Assembly (NCBI GenBank): GCA_034440615.1 | Contig: JAOTOM010004963.1 | Span: 456,001-520,000, forward strand | Direction: 5' to 3' | Origin: Ashinkailepas kermadecensis | Taxonomy: Eukaryota; Arthropoda; Thecostraca; Neolepadidae | Length of the DNA: 64,000 bases | Shown: piece by piece, positions 29,960 to 40,929 of the stretch | Position numbering within the stretch: the stretch's first letter is position 1 | How the letters are laid out: each line of letters starts with the position of its first letter | Translations under genes and position numbers: made by a program | The notes under the pieces: model-generated | The model's input: only the letters and a program-made list of their open reading frames with translations | Databases searched by the model: none | What the model was told of the DNA's origin: nothing

Positions 29960-32900
29960 TGCAGATGGAGGTTTATCACGTGCACCAGGTAGCACAAAAA
30001 GAAGTATTATTGCAGGCTAAGGTAATCACAAGACAGGTTTTACACCCATTTTACCTCCGCGAATCATTCAAAGGCGCTAGGTTTGGTCTAGTTGCGTTAG
30101 GCTAGGCTTTTGTTGTAAGTTAGTAATTTTTTCCACAAAAAATCTTCAAAAACGGTTCAAGCTAGATTAGGTTAGGTTCGACTTTTTAAGTTGAAAATGT
30201 TTGAGAACAAAAAAAAAGGTTTGGAAATTGAGCATTAAAAAAATAATTTCTTGCATGGAAGGCTAGGCTAGGTTAGGTTAGGTTATGTTACATCTTTTTT
30301 TTATCTGAACATTATTTTCCATCCTATATTACTCAAATCCAAGGTTATGTTACATCTTTTTTTATCTCAACATTATTTTTCATCCTATATTACTCACATC
30401 CAAGCCCCCGTTTGGGTGTTATTTCACGTGGGTGTTATTTCACGTTCATCACGTGCACCAGGTAGCACAAAAAGAGATATTATTGCAGTCTAAGGTAACC
30501 ACAAGACAGGTTTTACACCCATTTTACCTCCACGAATCATTCAAAGGAGCTAGGTTTTGCCTAGTTGCGTTAGGCTAGGCTTTTGTTGTAAGTTAGTAAA
30601 TAAAAAAGTCTTCAAAAACGGTTCTAGCTAGATTAGGTTATGTTAGACTTTTTAAGTTGAAAATGTTTGAGAACAATTTTTTTTTTTGGGGGGGAAATTG
30701 GGCATAAAAATAATCATTTCTTGCATGCAAGTCTAGGCTAGGTTAGGTTAGATTATGTTACATGTTTTTTTTTATCTGAACATTATTTTTCATCCTATAT
30801 TACTCAAATCCAAGCCCCCTTTTCCATGTTATTTTTCCTCACAATTGAAAAGTGTGCATCTGCAGAGGAAATGAGCGGTTACATCATGTTCAGCACATTA
30901 ACAAACACTGCATTTAAAAAAAATCCAAGAAGTCAGAGAGTACCATGAGCTGTAAAGTTACTCAAAAAGCCAGGTATTATCACAGTTTAAGGTAACCACA
31001 AGACAAGTTTTACACACATTTTACCTCCATGAAGGGGGCGAGTGGTCTAGGGGTAAGATGCTCGTCTCACAATCGAAAGGTTGTGGGTTCGAGTCTCACC
31101 TGTCGCTACTCTTCGCCCGCGACCAATCGGCGTGAGAGATTGGCGACGCTATATGACTCAACGGTCGACGTGTCGTAAAACCAATAACCAACCAACCTCC
31201 ATGAAGCATACAAAGGGGTTAGGTTTGTCAGGTTAGGTTAGGCTTTTGTTGTAAGTTATAAAAAGAATCATTTGTTGGTAAATAACTTTTGTTAATTATT
31301 TTTCTACACAAAAATAATAAACGGTTCAGGCGAGCTTAGGTTAGGTTTTTTAAGTTCAAAATAGTTGAGAAAATGCCTCGAAAATTTAAATTAAAAACAA
31401 TTAATTTCTTGTATGGGAAGTTGAACTATGTTACGTAAGGTTATCATACATCTTGAACATTATTTGCATGCTATATTTCCTTACTTCACACCCTTTTTTA
31501 TGTTATTTTTTACTCCCAATTGAAAGACATGCATTTGCAGACGAAAGGACATTAAATTTATGCTTTTATGTGTTTTATTAATATTTTTTATTTAAGTTTC
31601 CAATGCAATGTTTATGAATGTCACTAAGCTGATGGCACTACTCAGTTTCTGTGCAAATACTTGTGGTTGTGAGCAGGATGTGAGCAAAATAACATTAAAA
31701 ATGCTCTTGGAGTTAGTAACATAGCAATTCAAAGAAATACATTACTAATTCAACATAACCTAACGTAACCTAGCCTAACCTGACCTTGGAGAAAACAACT
31801 ACAAAAACAAGATTGGAAAAATATATAGCAATTTATTTTCTTGAAATTTGGCAAATTAAAAAACCTAACCCAACCTAATCTAACCAGAATTATTGTGCTT
31901 TAAGGTGGTAACTAGGCAAGTTATTACACATTTGCCTCCATAAAGCAAACAAATGGGCTAGGTTTGGTGATGTTAGATTAGTTTAAGTGTTTAAGTTCGA
32001 CATTTTTTGCAAAAATTGTTCCAAAATTTGAAAGGAATACATCTTTTTTCTTTAAAAGCAGCTTATGTTAGATTAAGTTAAGTTGGGTTACATTTTTTAA
32101 TTGTAAAAAAAATACATTGCTTGAAATTGTTACAACTTGATGTTTTGGTTTTGTTTTTCTCCAAGGGGAGGTTAAGCTAGGTTAGGTTAGGTTCTGTTGC
32201 ATTTTTTTATTTAAAAAAAAATACTTTACGCTATGTCACCCAATTCAAAGCTTTTCGTTGGTGTTATTTTGCTCACAGCCTGAAATGTAGGCATTTGTAT
32301 AGAAAATGAGTGGTCCCGTCATCTGAGTCATATCCATAAACATTGCATTGAAATGATACATTCCACGAATTCATAAAACACCTTAAAACACAAATTACCA
32401 AAATGAGCAGTAACATCATGTTCATCACATTCCTAAACATTGCATGGAAAAAAAATAATCAGAAATTACCTTAAGTTGTAAATTTACCAAAAGGTGTGTC
32501 AACCCCTGGACGGAAATGAAACACTAGGTGCCCCAATCCTGGGCAGAAAGGGCACTAAGAGCAGTGGAATGAAAATATTAATAAAAGTAAACTAAAAACA
32601 GCTTTTCTTGAAGACAAACGTGGTAGTTATGTGATATTAAAGGAAACTAACCACCTTTAGAATGGGATTTTAACTGAGATAGCAGTTTTGAAGACCACGT
32701 CGAGAAATCACTTACCTCATACTCCGTTCGGTCCAAAACATCTTCCAGCCGAAGTTATAAGGCCTTTTATCATCGGTTTTGGGACATGGACAGACTCGGT
32801 GGCCGTTGTGAAAATTCCTTCATATGGAAGCAAACAGCATTTCAATGGAAGTTAAACCTTTTATTTAATTAAACCTAATCAAACCTAATTAAACCTAAAG

Positions 32901-34400
32901 GCTTTAATTAAATTAAATTTAAATTTAATTAAAAATTTAATTAAAAATTTAATTAAAAATTTAATTAAAAATTTAATTAAATTAAATTAATTAAACTTTA
33001 ATGAAACCTAAAGGCGAACCTTTAGGGGCCTATAATAAAAAGGAAAAACTTTCAAAATCCCGTTTTTTGAAGCATGGGCATAATATTTCGCAAAACCAAT
33101 GTCATATTCATCATTTTCAGGTGCCAATACCCCTAATTAGTATGATTGCAGAATTTCGGCAAGGTGGTTAGTTTCCTTTAACATGGAAACCCTGAGCACA
33201 AATCAGAAAAAAGCATGGACTGGACTTTTTCAAGCTTACCTGCCAACTTCTTCAACTACTGTTCCTTTGGGAATTAAATATCAGCAAGCTATTTATTCAC
33301 TATTTAAAATCACACCAATCCGCAGATACATCAGAATGTGCGAAGTACAAAAAACGAATCAGTACGACGTCACATGAGATTGGCCTCCGGATTAAACACT
33401 GCGCGCAATTGCACCACAAATGTCTTACCTCCGTCACATTTGTCACTGTAACCTCAAATTTAGACTTTAGGCGCTGGAATTTCTGTAACTGGAATTTTTT
33501 CTTTGGATGTTCTGAGGAACGCCCATCACGATTTGTGACATTTAATACGCGCTAGTGTCTATCGATACAAATCGACACCCCTGCTTTGGAGAAAAAAAAT
33601 ATTAAGCAATATATATTCTGAAAATTTTATAAATTGAACAACCTAACCCAACTTACCCGAGCCTAATGTCAGCTGCTTTTAAACGCAAATTTCCGATTTT
33701 ATTTTATTTTTTAAAGTGATTGAACAATTTTTTCCAAGGTAAACAATTAAACTAGCCTAACCTAGCCAAATCGGAATTATTGTGCTTTAAGGTGGTAACA
33801 AGACAAGTTTGTACACACATTTTCCTCCATAAAGCAAGCAAATGGGTTATGTTTGGTTAAGTTAGGTTAGTTTAGGTTTTTCAATTTGGAAAACTTTTTA
33901 AAAAAATCCAAAAAAGTTTCCCCCGAAAATGGCAAATTATTTGGTAACCTTGCGGTCTAAGGTGCTCTTTTCTTCCTTAAAAAAAAAAAATATATGCAGA
34001 ATACCATGTTTATGAAGTTGACTAAGATGAATGGACCGACTTATTTTCTGTGCTTACTTTTCAGGTTGTGAGCAAAATAATGCCAAAAGGGCTTTGAGTT
34101 CGGTAACATGGCATAAACATAAATGTTTTTTTTTAATGCAACAAAACCCTGACCTACCTTTTGAGAATAAAAAATTAAACTAAATTAAAATGTCACTTAA
34201 TTTATTTTCTGATAATTCTCAACCTTAAAAAAGAAACCTAACCGAGCCTAACCTAACCTAAGCTGATTTTGAATACAAAATTATATTTTTTTGTGAACAT
34301 GGTTGTAAATTCTTTCGGAAACTTTTGGGTATTATTGTGCTTTAAGGTGGGAACAAGAAAAGTTGTATGGGCGCTGTATGACCAACGCAGTCAATGCGGC
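29960..34400. repeat. TTAGG-rich higher-order repeat
   Basis: A core TAAGGT(A/G)(A/G)(C/T)... followed by a run ending CTCC(A/G)..AA....AAA and then GGTTAGG/GGCTAGG motifs recurs at 30018, 30491, 30988, 31911, 33788 and 34342. The first two copies are 473 bases apart and strongly alike, including the upstream CACGTGCACCAGGTAGCAC. Later copies are more diverged and more widely spaced. 32890-33000 is an AATTAAAAATTT microsatellite. There is no gene in this 4.4 kb. Confidence 0.8.
31035..31194 (+). mobile_element. tRNA-derived SINE, intact copy
   Basis: The tRNA-like head has an A-box-like region (GTGGTCTAGGGGTAAGATGC) and a B-box GGTTCGAGTCTC. A unique body with GGCGTGAGAGATTGGCGACG follows, then a CCAATAACCAACCAACC tail. 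ACCTCCATGAAG (12 bases) flanks it at 31023-31034 and 31195-31206 as a target-site duplication. It interrupts one unit of the TTAGG-rich repeat. Pol III transcription is inferred from the boxes. Confidence 0.88.
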
Positions 34401-34430
34401 CGTAAACCCAAATAACCAACCAACCAACCC
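34365..34430 (+). mobile_element. Diverged 3' end of a SINE with AACCAACCAACC tail
   Basis: CCCAAATAACCAACCAACCC follows GTATGACCAACGCAGTCAATG. The tail equals that of the SINE at 31035-31194, but the body is different, so it may be a related family or a mutated 3' fragment. Confidence 0.5.
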
Positions 34431-34439
34431 AGAAAGATG

Positions 34440-36040
34440 TAAGCTGTATTTCCACAGTGGAGGGAATTCCAGCTATTTTGTTTTGTTTTTGCGCACAATT
34501 TTACATTTTTCAGCAAAAGGTGGAGAGTCAGTCCACTATCTAATCCAAATATGTTTTTATGCAGTACAAAATGTGCTGGTTAACATCAATGTTTCTACTT
34601 AGCATGGGGTTTTTTATTTTTTCCCTTTAGCTTTCTTATCAGCATAAAATAGCATAGGTTATTGGGGGGGCGGGGGCCCAAATAAACATTGGGGGGGGGG
34701 GGGGGCAAGATCAACATTGGTGGGGCCATAGCCCCCTCAAAAGGATACAAATCGACGCCCCTGCATACATGCATGATTTTGCACTTATCAAAATTTAATT
34801 TCATCTGCCATTTTTTGGACCACTTCACAAGCTCTTCTAAGTCTTTCTGTAGCATGTACCTAGGTGCCTAGGTACCAGGTAAATATCAAGCTGATAGTGT
34901 GATGAGTGGGCTGTTGAGGTTAATTATAGTTTGTATATCCACACTCTCAATGATAACTGATTGTTGTTCACGGGACTGGATTGTATGCAAGTTTGACAAT
35001 GACAATTGGTTTTTGTGCACACCATTTTGAATTTTGTAGCAAAAGGTGGAGAGTCAGTCCACTATCTAACCCAAATCTGGTTTTTTTATTACAAAATGTG
35101 CTGGTTAACATCAACTACATTTTCTATGTACCTAGCATGGTGTTTTCCTTCTTTTTTCCTTCAACTTTTTTATCAGCATAAAAATAGCATATGTTATTGG
35201 GGAGGCCCAAATCAACATTGGGGGGGCAAGATCAACATTGGTGGGGCCCTGGCCCCCACAAAAAGATACAAATCCACGCCCCTGACATCTAGACATTAGG
35301 GGAATGTCCCCATCCTAGCCCCGCCTTCAGCGCCTAAAATATCGTACAAACTAGAACGTAAAATTCCCTTTACGTAAACGTCCACATGCCTGCACCTTGA
35401 TCGCAAACACCCGCTTTTATAGTCAGACATGTAACGTACTCGCTTCAAAGGTGGCGCAAATGACCTCTGTGGTCCGGTACGCGTAAAAAAATCACTCCCC
35501 CACCCATGTGCAGTGAAATTGAAACTTGCCTGATGCTTCCAATTTCTGCAATATACGAATAAAAACCTGTGACGTCATCAAGATTTGAATGCGAACTTTG
35601 GTGTACCTTTAAAATAATGGTATTTTTGCGGCGTTTAATAATGGTGTTTTTGCGGCGTACGAGACATTGGTCTTGTCAAGGCTATTTCTTGTATAGCATT
35701 GGTCTTGTATGACTGTAAGGTTTGCTTAAAAGTCATGTGAGCCCCAGCTTTCTTTTGTATTCTTTTAGGAATACCAATTATAATGCAGTGTCCATGCAGC
35801 TTCTTGCTGACTTTTCTCTGTCATGGTATCATAAGCTGGCAGATTTGCCCACACGGCTCTCGTTTTTTCCCATATCAATATTTATTGCATGCAATATTTT
35901 TTTCTTCTTTTTTTCGTTTAGCTTTTTATCAGCATAAAAATAGCATGGGTTATTGGGGGGCCCAAATCAACATTGGGGGGGCCAAGATCAGCATTGGGGG
36001 GCCATGGCCCCCGCAAAAGGATACAAATTGACGCCCCTGT
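34440..36040 (+). repeat. Three related copies of a non-autonomous element ending GACGCCCCTG
   Basis: Copies end at 34763, 35284 and 36039 with GATACAAAT(C/T)(G/C)ACGCCCCTG. They share upstream TTTATCAGCATAAAA(A)TAGCAT, GTTATTGGGG and GATCA(A/G)CATTGG. The first two also share GCAAAAGGTGGAGAGTCAGT. An isolated copy of the same terminus is at 33564-33583. The terminus resembles one end of a hAT-like MITE. A matching left end was not found for any copy. Confidence 0.7.
34765..34855 (-). pseudogene. Non-LTR reverse transcriptase fragment
   Basis: The minus strand reads LQKDLEELVKWSKKWQMKLN followed by FDKCKIMHV. This is the conserved segment just after the catalytic block in LINE reverse transcriptases (L-x-x-D-L-x-x-L-x-x-W-x-x-x-W-x-M-x-x-N-x-x-K-C). 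Only about 30 residues remain, and it abuts the element ending at 34763. Confidence 0.75.
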
Positions 36041-36548
36041 CAGTAGCATACTAAGGATTTGTGCTAGGAGGGGGGGCAAACCGATTTGGAGGGGGTCCAC
36101 CTAATCATATTTTTTTTAGAAGTCCCCGGATTTCGACCACTTTTTAAGGAGCCCACTTATTTTATTTTAAACAAACTAATTAGTGACCAGCTTAGTTTCC
36201 CTGTGGAGAGTGCCCAATCTACCGCCATCGTTTCTATGTCACCGGATTTCAACCCTAACTCCACATCCTGTTCGAATGTTTTTCTTTTGGTATCCCCTGA
36301 CAAGTCACCTCGCACTGATGAAATTCCACCTGTACAAATCACTTAAAAATGTGTTTAAAAATCCCAATTTCAGGCATTCCATTTAATAACGTCCGGTCGC
36401 CAAAACCCCAACGTTCGTGAAAGTGTACACCCGCCTTGCACATTCGTCGCATTCGCCACACTTCGTGCGATTCTCCGGTTTCTGCTAGGCCTCCCACATT
36501 TTGCTAATTGCTGTCACATGATAGCCTTGTGCCATACTCGTCGTGATA
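36041..36548. other. No gene recognised
   Basis: Begins with CAGTAGCATACTAAGGATTT and G-rich DNA that looks like another repeat terminus directly abutting the previous element. Short open frames on both strands have no recognisable domain. Confidence 0.45.
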
Positions 36549-36713
36549 GGACGAGCAGTCTCGGGATAAGTTGCCCGTCACACAATCGAAAGATTGTGGG
36601 TTCTAGTCTCACATCTCGCTACTCTTCGCCGGCAACCAATCGGCGTGAGAGATTGGCAACGCTACATGACTCAACGGTCGACGTGTCGTAAAACCAATAA
36701 CCAGACGATCGTA
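36549..36713 (+). mobile_element. tRNA-derived SINE, second copy
   Basis: Same family as 31035-31194: ACACAATCGAAAGATTGTGG, GGTTCTAGTCTCAC, then the GGCGTGAGAGATTGGCAACG body and ACGTGTCGTAAAACCAATAA. The head is more diverged than in the 31 kb copy. The tail is replaced by degenerate CGTAAAACCAG repeats. Confidence 0.82.
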
Positions 36714-36821
36714 AAACCAGTGGTAAATAGTCGTAAGTCGTAAAACCAGACGATAAACCCCGGGAATTAATTCAATAGCTCTATATCTCAATCTCAGAGG
36801 GGCTGTATCATAACATCCAGA

Positions 36822-37010
36822 GTTCATAACGTCCAAAGTTCATAACGTCCAAAGCTCACAATGTGCAAGGATCATAACGTCCAAAATGCGAAATAAAGTC
36901 CAAAATGTCTCGGAAAGGGTGCGTTCATGACGTTCAAGGATCACAACGTCCAAAACTGGCTTCAGAGGGAGCGTTCATAACGTCCAGAGTTCATAACGTC
37001 CAAAAGTAGT
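36822..37010. repeat. Degenerate 16-bp repeat, AACGTCCAAAGTTCAT type
   Basis: About eight imperfect copies of AACGTCCAAAGTTCAT. The unit corresponds base for base in length and core to the array at 61,680-62,240. Confidence 0.75.
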
Positions 37011-38200
37011 TCCTCCGTTGTCCGCTAGGGGAGCCAGCGGAACCCTGCTGGTGAAATCGTGTGGCTGTGTCTCCATTTGCTGTCAACAGGTGGCAGGAGT
37101 GTGCGGTTATTGTCGCATGGCACCTCGCTGTGCCATGGCTGCCAAATGTGGTCGCTGTGGCATGACAAATGTGCTGCCAAATGTGGTCTGGTGGTTTCCT
37201 CAGGTGTGGATTCTGAAATCTTCTCCAGTTCCTCCAGGGGACGAATACATTTCCTCAGAGGGTCGCTTTCGGTGGGAAAATTCGTTGAGCAGGGGCTGCG
37301 CTTGAGAATACTGAGGGAGTACCTTTTCCTCCGAAAAGAGCGCCTTTGGCTGGAAAATTCGTTACAAAGGGGTAGGGGAGGGTCTTTTCCGGTCGGACCG
37401 GCGCCACCTTACTCTGGAGAGCGGGGGTAAAGACTGCCGTGGGATGCTGGGGAATGTATTGGGACGTCGCTGCTTATCAGTTATCATCTATCTGTGCCGG
37501 AATGCCGGAACTCTGGACCTTGGCCATGAGGGGTGCGGCTCACGGAAGCGCCGGGCCGGGCATCGAACAAGCGGTGAGGCATAAGTTTGAATGCATACAG
37601 TTCAGCTTAGTGAACACATAGCAAAATGGAATGGGCGATATTTTGCATTCGAATCCAGGGATATATTATTCAGGCATATAAACTAGGAAATCCATTTTCT
37701 TCTCGCATTCTTATTTTACTCTCGTTATTCACAATAGATAACCCCCCCCCCCTGCTTAGGAGAAAATACACATAACTTGTCATGTGCGTTGCAAGGAACA
37801 TGAAAATACAGGAGTTACGCCCAAATAGGGAAAGCAAAACTGGGCTCATTTCGGCCGGATATGGTGAATACACGACTAGAAACTGCTGGAAATGGTTTTT
37901 GTTCACCCTGGTAGAGCATTATTGCAATACGTGGATCCAGGCTGCAGGGTGGGAAGCATATGGTGCAAAAGATGCCATTTATCTCATTGTATTTGCAAAG
38001 AACAGCCGTGCATCTATGTCGACCCCTAGTCTTATGTCGTAATTCCGCCATTTAGCGGACAAAATGCTGATTGCATGAAATTAATCCATGCAACAACGTG
38101 CAACAACGGCTTCACGGTTATTTGAGGTACTTTTATACTCATTTTAAGAACGTGACATCCCTTATTTGTTTGTTCTGGATCCGCTCCTGCCCTGTCCGCG
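37011..38200. other. No gene recognised
   Basis: Short open frames on both strands (for example 37059-37430) with no recognisable domain or repeated structure. A 13-base C run is at about 37742-37754. Confidence 0.45.
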
Positions 38201-38204
38201 AAGT

Positions 38205-38395
38205 GCAAAACAAATATTGCGAGGTGTCTCCAAGAAACCTGCCAGCAAAATCGACGCCAAATCGACAAGTGAAAGGGCCAAAATAACACCCAATATTTTG
38301 ATATTGTGATGAAAATAATTGTGGGGTTATCTGGTGTATCGAATCCAGCTGTGCCATTCTTAGAAAGAACAAATCAATGGTCAAGGAGTTACAGA
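38205..38395. repeat. Left inverted-repeat arm
   Basis: Reverse-complement similarity to 40,615-40,780 (GGGTGTTAT, TCCTTGACCATTG, AAAAATGGCATAG) and partly to 39,940-40,085. The arms lie on either side of the transposase-like remnant and may be its element's ends. A SINE separates this arm from the coding remnant. Confidence 0.6.
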
Positions 38396-38409
38396 CTGAT
38401 GCATTTGCC

Positions 38410-38716
38410 GCCCCGGTAGCTCAGTTGGTTAGAGCGCTGGCCTGCACTGGTCTTCCCTGCCCTGGCAACGTAGGGTCCGAGTCGCTTCACGCGCTCGCAT
38501 TTAGCCCCCGGCTGGGAGGGTCAGTTAGCAGCTGGCCCGATAAGGCCGGTGACGAGGTACCGGGTGGCCATGTCGGTGCATTGACGGTACGTTAAACTTT
38601 CGGTCTAAATTCTGCCGTTGAACTGGAGTTCATGGATCGGGTGGTGGGGATGGGGTTCACGCAACAAGCTCTGCTTAGCAGTGGCTTATGACTTTATGAC
38701 TTTATGACTTTATGAC
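38410..38716 (+). mobile_element. tRNA-derived SINE with TTTATGAC tail
   Basis: The head GCCCCGGTAGCTCAGTTGGT then TAGAGCGCTGG is a near-perfect tRNA 5' half with A box. GGTCCGAGTC near 38473 resembles a B box. The unique body follows, and the 3' end is four copies of TTTATGAC. The acceptor stem and cloverleaf do not close, so this is not a tRNA gene. It belongs to a different family from the 31 kb SINE. Confidence 0.8.
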
Positions 38717-39412
38717 ATGGATAATGAGATTAGGTATAGACCGTGGATGAGCATGCAGCAATGTGCACTCGTAGAAATAGTGTGGACCAAAGAGGAAAGC
38801 ATGATATATTTAAGCCAGCAAGCCGTTAAGCTAACCAGACACCACTTTGTGGCTAACAAACAAGGTCAGTACTTCACCTATGCAAAGGCTACTGGCAAGG
38901 AGGGTGAAGCGATTGTCCAGTGCGATTTCGCTGAAAATCATTCATTTGTGGTGCAGGATGTAGCTCAAGGCTTCTACTAGGATTCGTCCCTATGTACGGG
39001 GCACCAGTTTGTAGTGTACCGGCGTGATGATGAGGTACTGTGCCATCAGAGGTACTGCTGTATCTCTGACGGCACAAAGCACAGCACCGACATGGTGCAT
39101 GCGTTCCTGCAACGGCTTATCCCAGAAATTCGGACCGCAGTACCTGACCTCCAAAAATATTTATTTCAGAAACGGCAGTGCTGCACAGTATACGAATATG
39201 CATAACTGCATCAATATGTGTTACCATCAGACAGATTTTGGGGTACCCTGTAAGTGGCATTTTTTGTCGCATCTCATGGCAGGGGCGTTTACGACGGTAT
39301 CGGGAACACAGCCAAGCGTGCCGCCGCTCAAGAGAGCTTCAAGCGCCCGCTTAGCAACCAGGTACTGACGGAGGAGGACATGCTTGGGTAACATGTCAAC
39401 ATGTCTCAATGA
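38717..39412 (+). pseudogene. Remnant of an uncharacterised transposase-like protein family
   Basis: Three pieces in two or more frames: RPWMSMQQCALVEIV and LTRHHFVANKQGQYF, then EAIVQCDFAENHSFVVQDV; a stop at 38978-38980; CHQRYCCISDGTKHSTDMVH in the same frame; then shifted NGSAAQYTN and CYHQTDFGVPCKWHF; then shifted again HGRGVYDGIGNTAKR and RPLSNQVLTEEDML. These match, from memory, a multi-copy protein seen in many animal genomes with C-D-F-A-E-N, S-D-G-x-A-A-Q-x-K-N, W-H-F and H-G-K-G-x-x-D-G-I-G-G-T motifs, which looks like a DDE-type enzyme. Its 5' end is missing. Function is inferred, not shown. Confidence 0.7.
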
Positions 39413-39689
39413 ATGCGTCCGCGCCAAATTTGTTCTCAAAGAGTTCACGATGAATGCGCTTACTCAGTCAATGACGTTCATCTATTCGTTTCCAGAATGT
39501 GGGGTTTGAAACACCAGAAAGATGATATTACAGTGGTTGGCGGAGTTATAATCCATTCAGTGTTGTCGGTGAAATATGATCGTACATTTTTGATATGCTG
39601 GCATTGGTGCAGAAATATATTGTATAAGATTGATGTTTGATGTTTCTGTTCTTCCTATAAGTGACGATCTAGGATTTCACAAATCACCC

Positions 39690-40780
39690 TTCGTCGCTTC
39701 TGCATTTCCAAAATAGCATTGTGACTGTCTCGAAGGTCAAACTAGGTCACGTTATCTTAGGTTACAAGTTCACGGTTAAAAAAACGCGTGAACAGAAATT
39801 TATAAATTGACTCAAGATGCAGTGGATCATGGCGAGTTCAGCGATATGTAGCTTTGTGCAATTCGTGTTACTCTTCATTGAGTTTCAAGCCTCCAAAGAG
39901 TTCGGTGACCACTCAAATATGTCCGAGGCTATAACTCCTTAACCGTTCCTCGGATCTTTCTCAAAATATCATAGTAGCTGGAATATAGTGACAAACTTAC
40001 TCTATATGAGTATTTTCCTTGGAATATGAAGTGTAGGCTGATATTTTGGCCCTTCACTTGTCGATTTATCGTGGAATGGGCCACCTATTACAATTCGGAG
40101 GCATTTCTGCCATTTCTGTTTAGCCCTTGACCTCACAACGAGTTAGAAAGAACACTTGTGCAACACAACACTCAATATCAGATGACTAACATTATCATCC
40201 CCTCACGTGACTCGAACGTCAAAAGGTTTGTATTTCAGTAACATGCCGTTCTAAACACATAATAACAGGCCAGGATAAACTAGCACAAAAACAACCATGC
40301 ATGTCTAATTTAGAACGGATATGTTGGGTCTTAGGGGCAAAACACTATTTTTATGTTTTACTCCGAAAGATAAAATGTCGAACCTCAACTCTGCACTTTT
40401 TAAAATCGCAATGTGACTGTCCCGAAGGTTAAATTAGGTCATGTGACTTTAAGTCACTATGTCACGACGTCAAAGAACCCGTAAGCGAAAATTCAGCAAT
40501 AACCAAAGTGGAATGTTGTGAGTTCACCAATATATGCTTTTGCGTAATTCGATGTGTTCTTCATTGTGTTAAGGTCCTCAAAATACACCATTGTTAGGTG
40601 GAATCTCAGAAATGCCAGAGGCTATAGCTCCTTGACCATTGACCTGATCTTTCTAAAAATGGCATAGTTGGATTCAGTGCATCAGATGACCCAACACAAT
40701 GATTTTAATCAAAATATAACATATTGGGTGTTATGCTCTTGTCAATTTGTTGTGGATGGGCCTGCTGTAGATTCAGCCAT
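39690..40780. repeat. About 690-bp direct repeat, two copies
   Basis: ATTGTGACTGTC(T/C)CGAAGGT(C/T)AA followed by TAGGTCA, then AGTTCA(G/C)C(G/A)ATAT, TTCATTG and GAGGCTATA(A/G)CTCCTT occur in the same order at 39,718-40,000 and 40,410-40,690. The 3' part of each is also present inverted at 38,205-38,395. The short open frame at 40668-40919 has no recognisable domain. Confidence 0.65.
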
Positions 40781-40929
40781 GTGGAGACAAAAAGTTGACA
40801 TTATGACACCATATGTACATGAAAGCTGTGAACAGCCACCAAGTTTCGTGGAGCTACTCCCAATAGCAATTGAGATTGAAAAGCATGAAGAAGGGAGTGG
40901 GACTGAATCAGCATCATAAGGGATCAGGG

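Noticed and set aside
31043..31110. Possible tRNA gene
   Set aside because: A- and B-box-like sequences belong to a SINE with a 12-base target duplication; the cloverleaf ends do not pair.
38410..38485. Possible tRNA gene
   Set aside because: A- and B-box-like sequences are present, but the acceptor stem does not pair, and the unit continues into a SINE body with a repeat tail.
40668..40919. 83-codon open frame after the transposase-like remnant
   Set aside because: Its first third lies in a repeat unit also present inverted elsewhere, and no domain was recognised.
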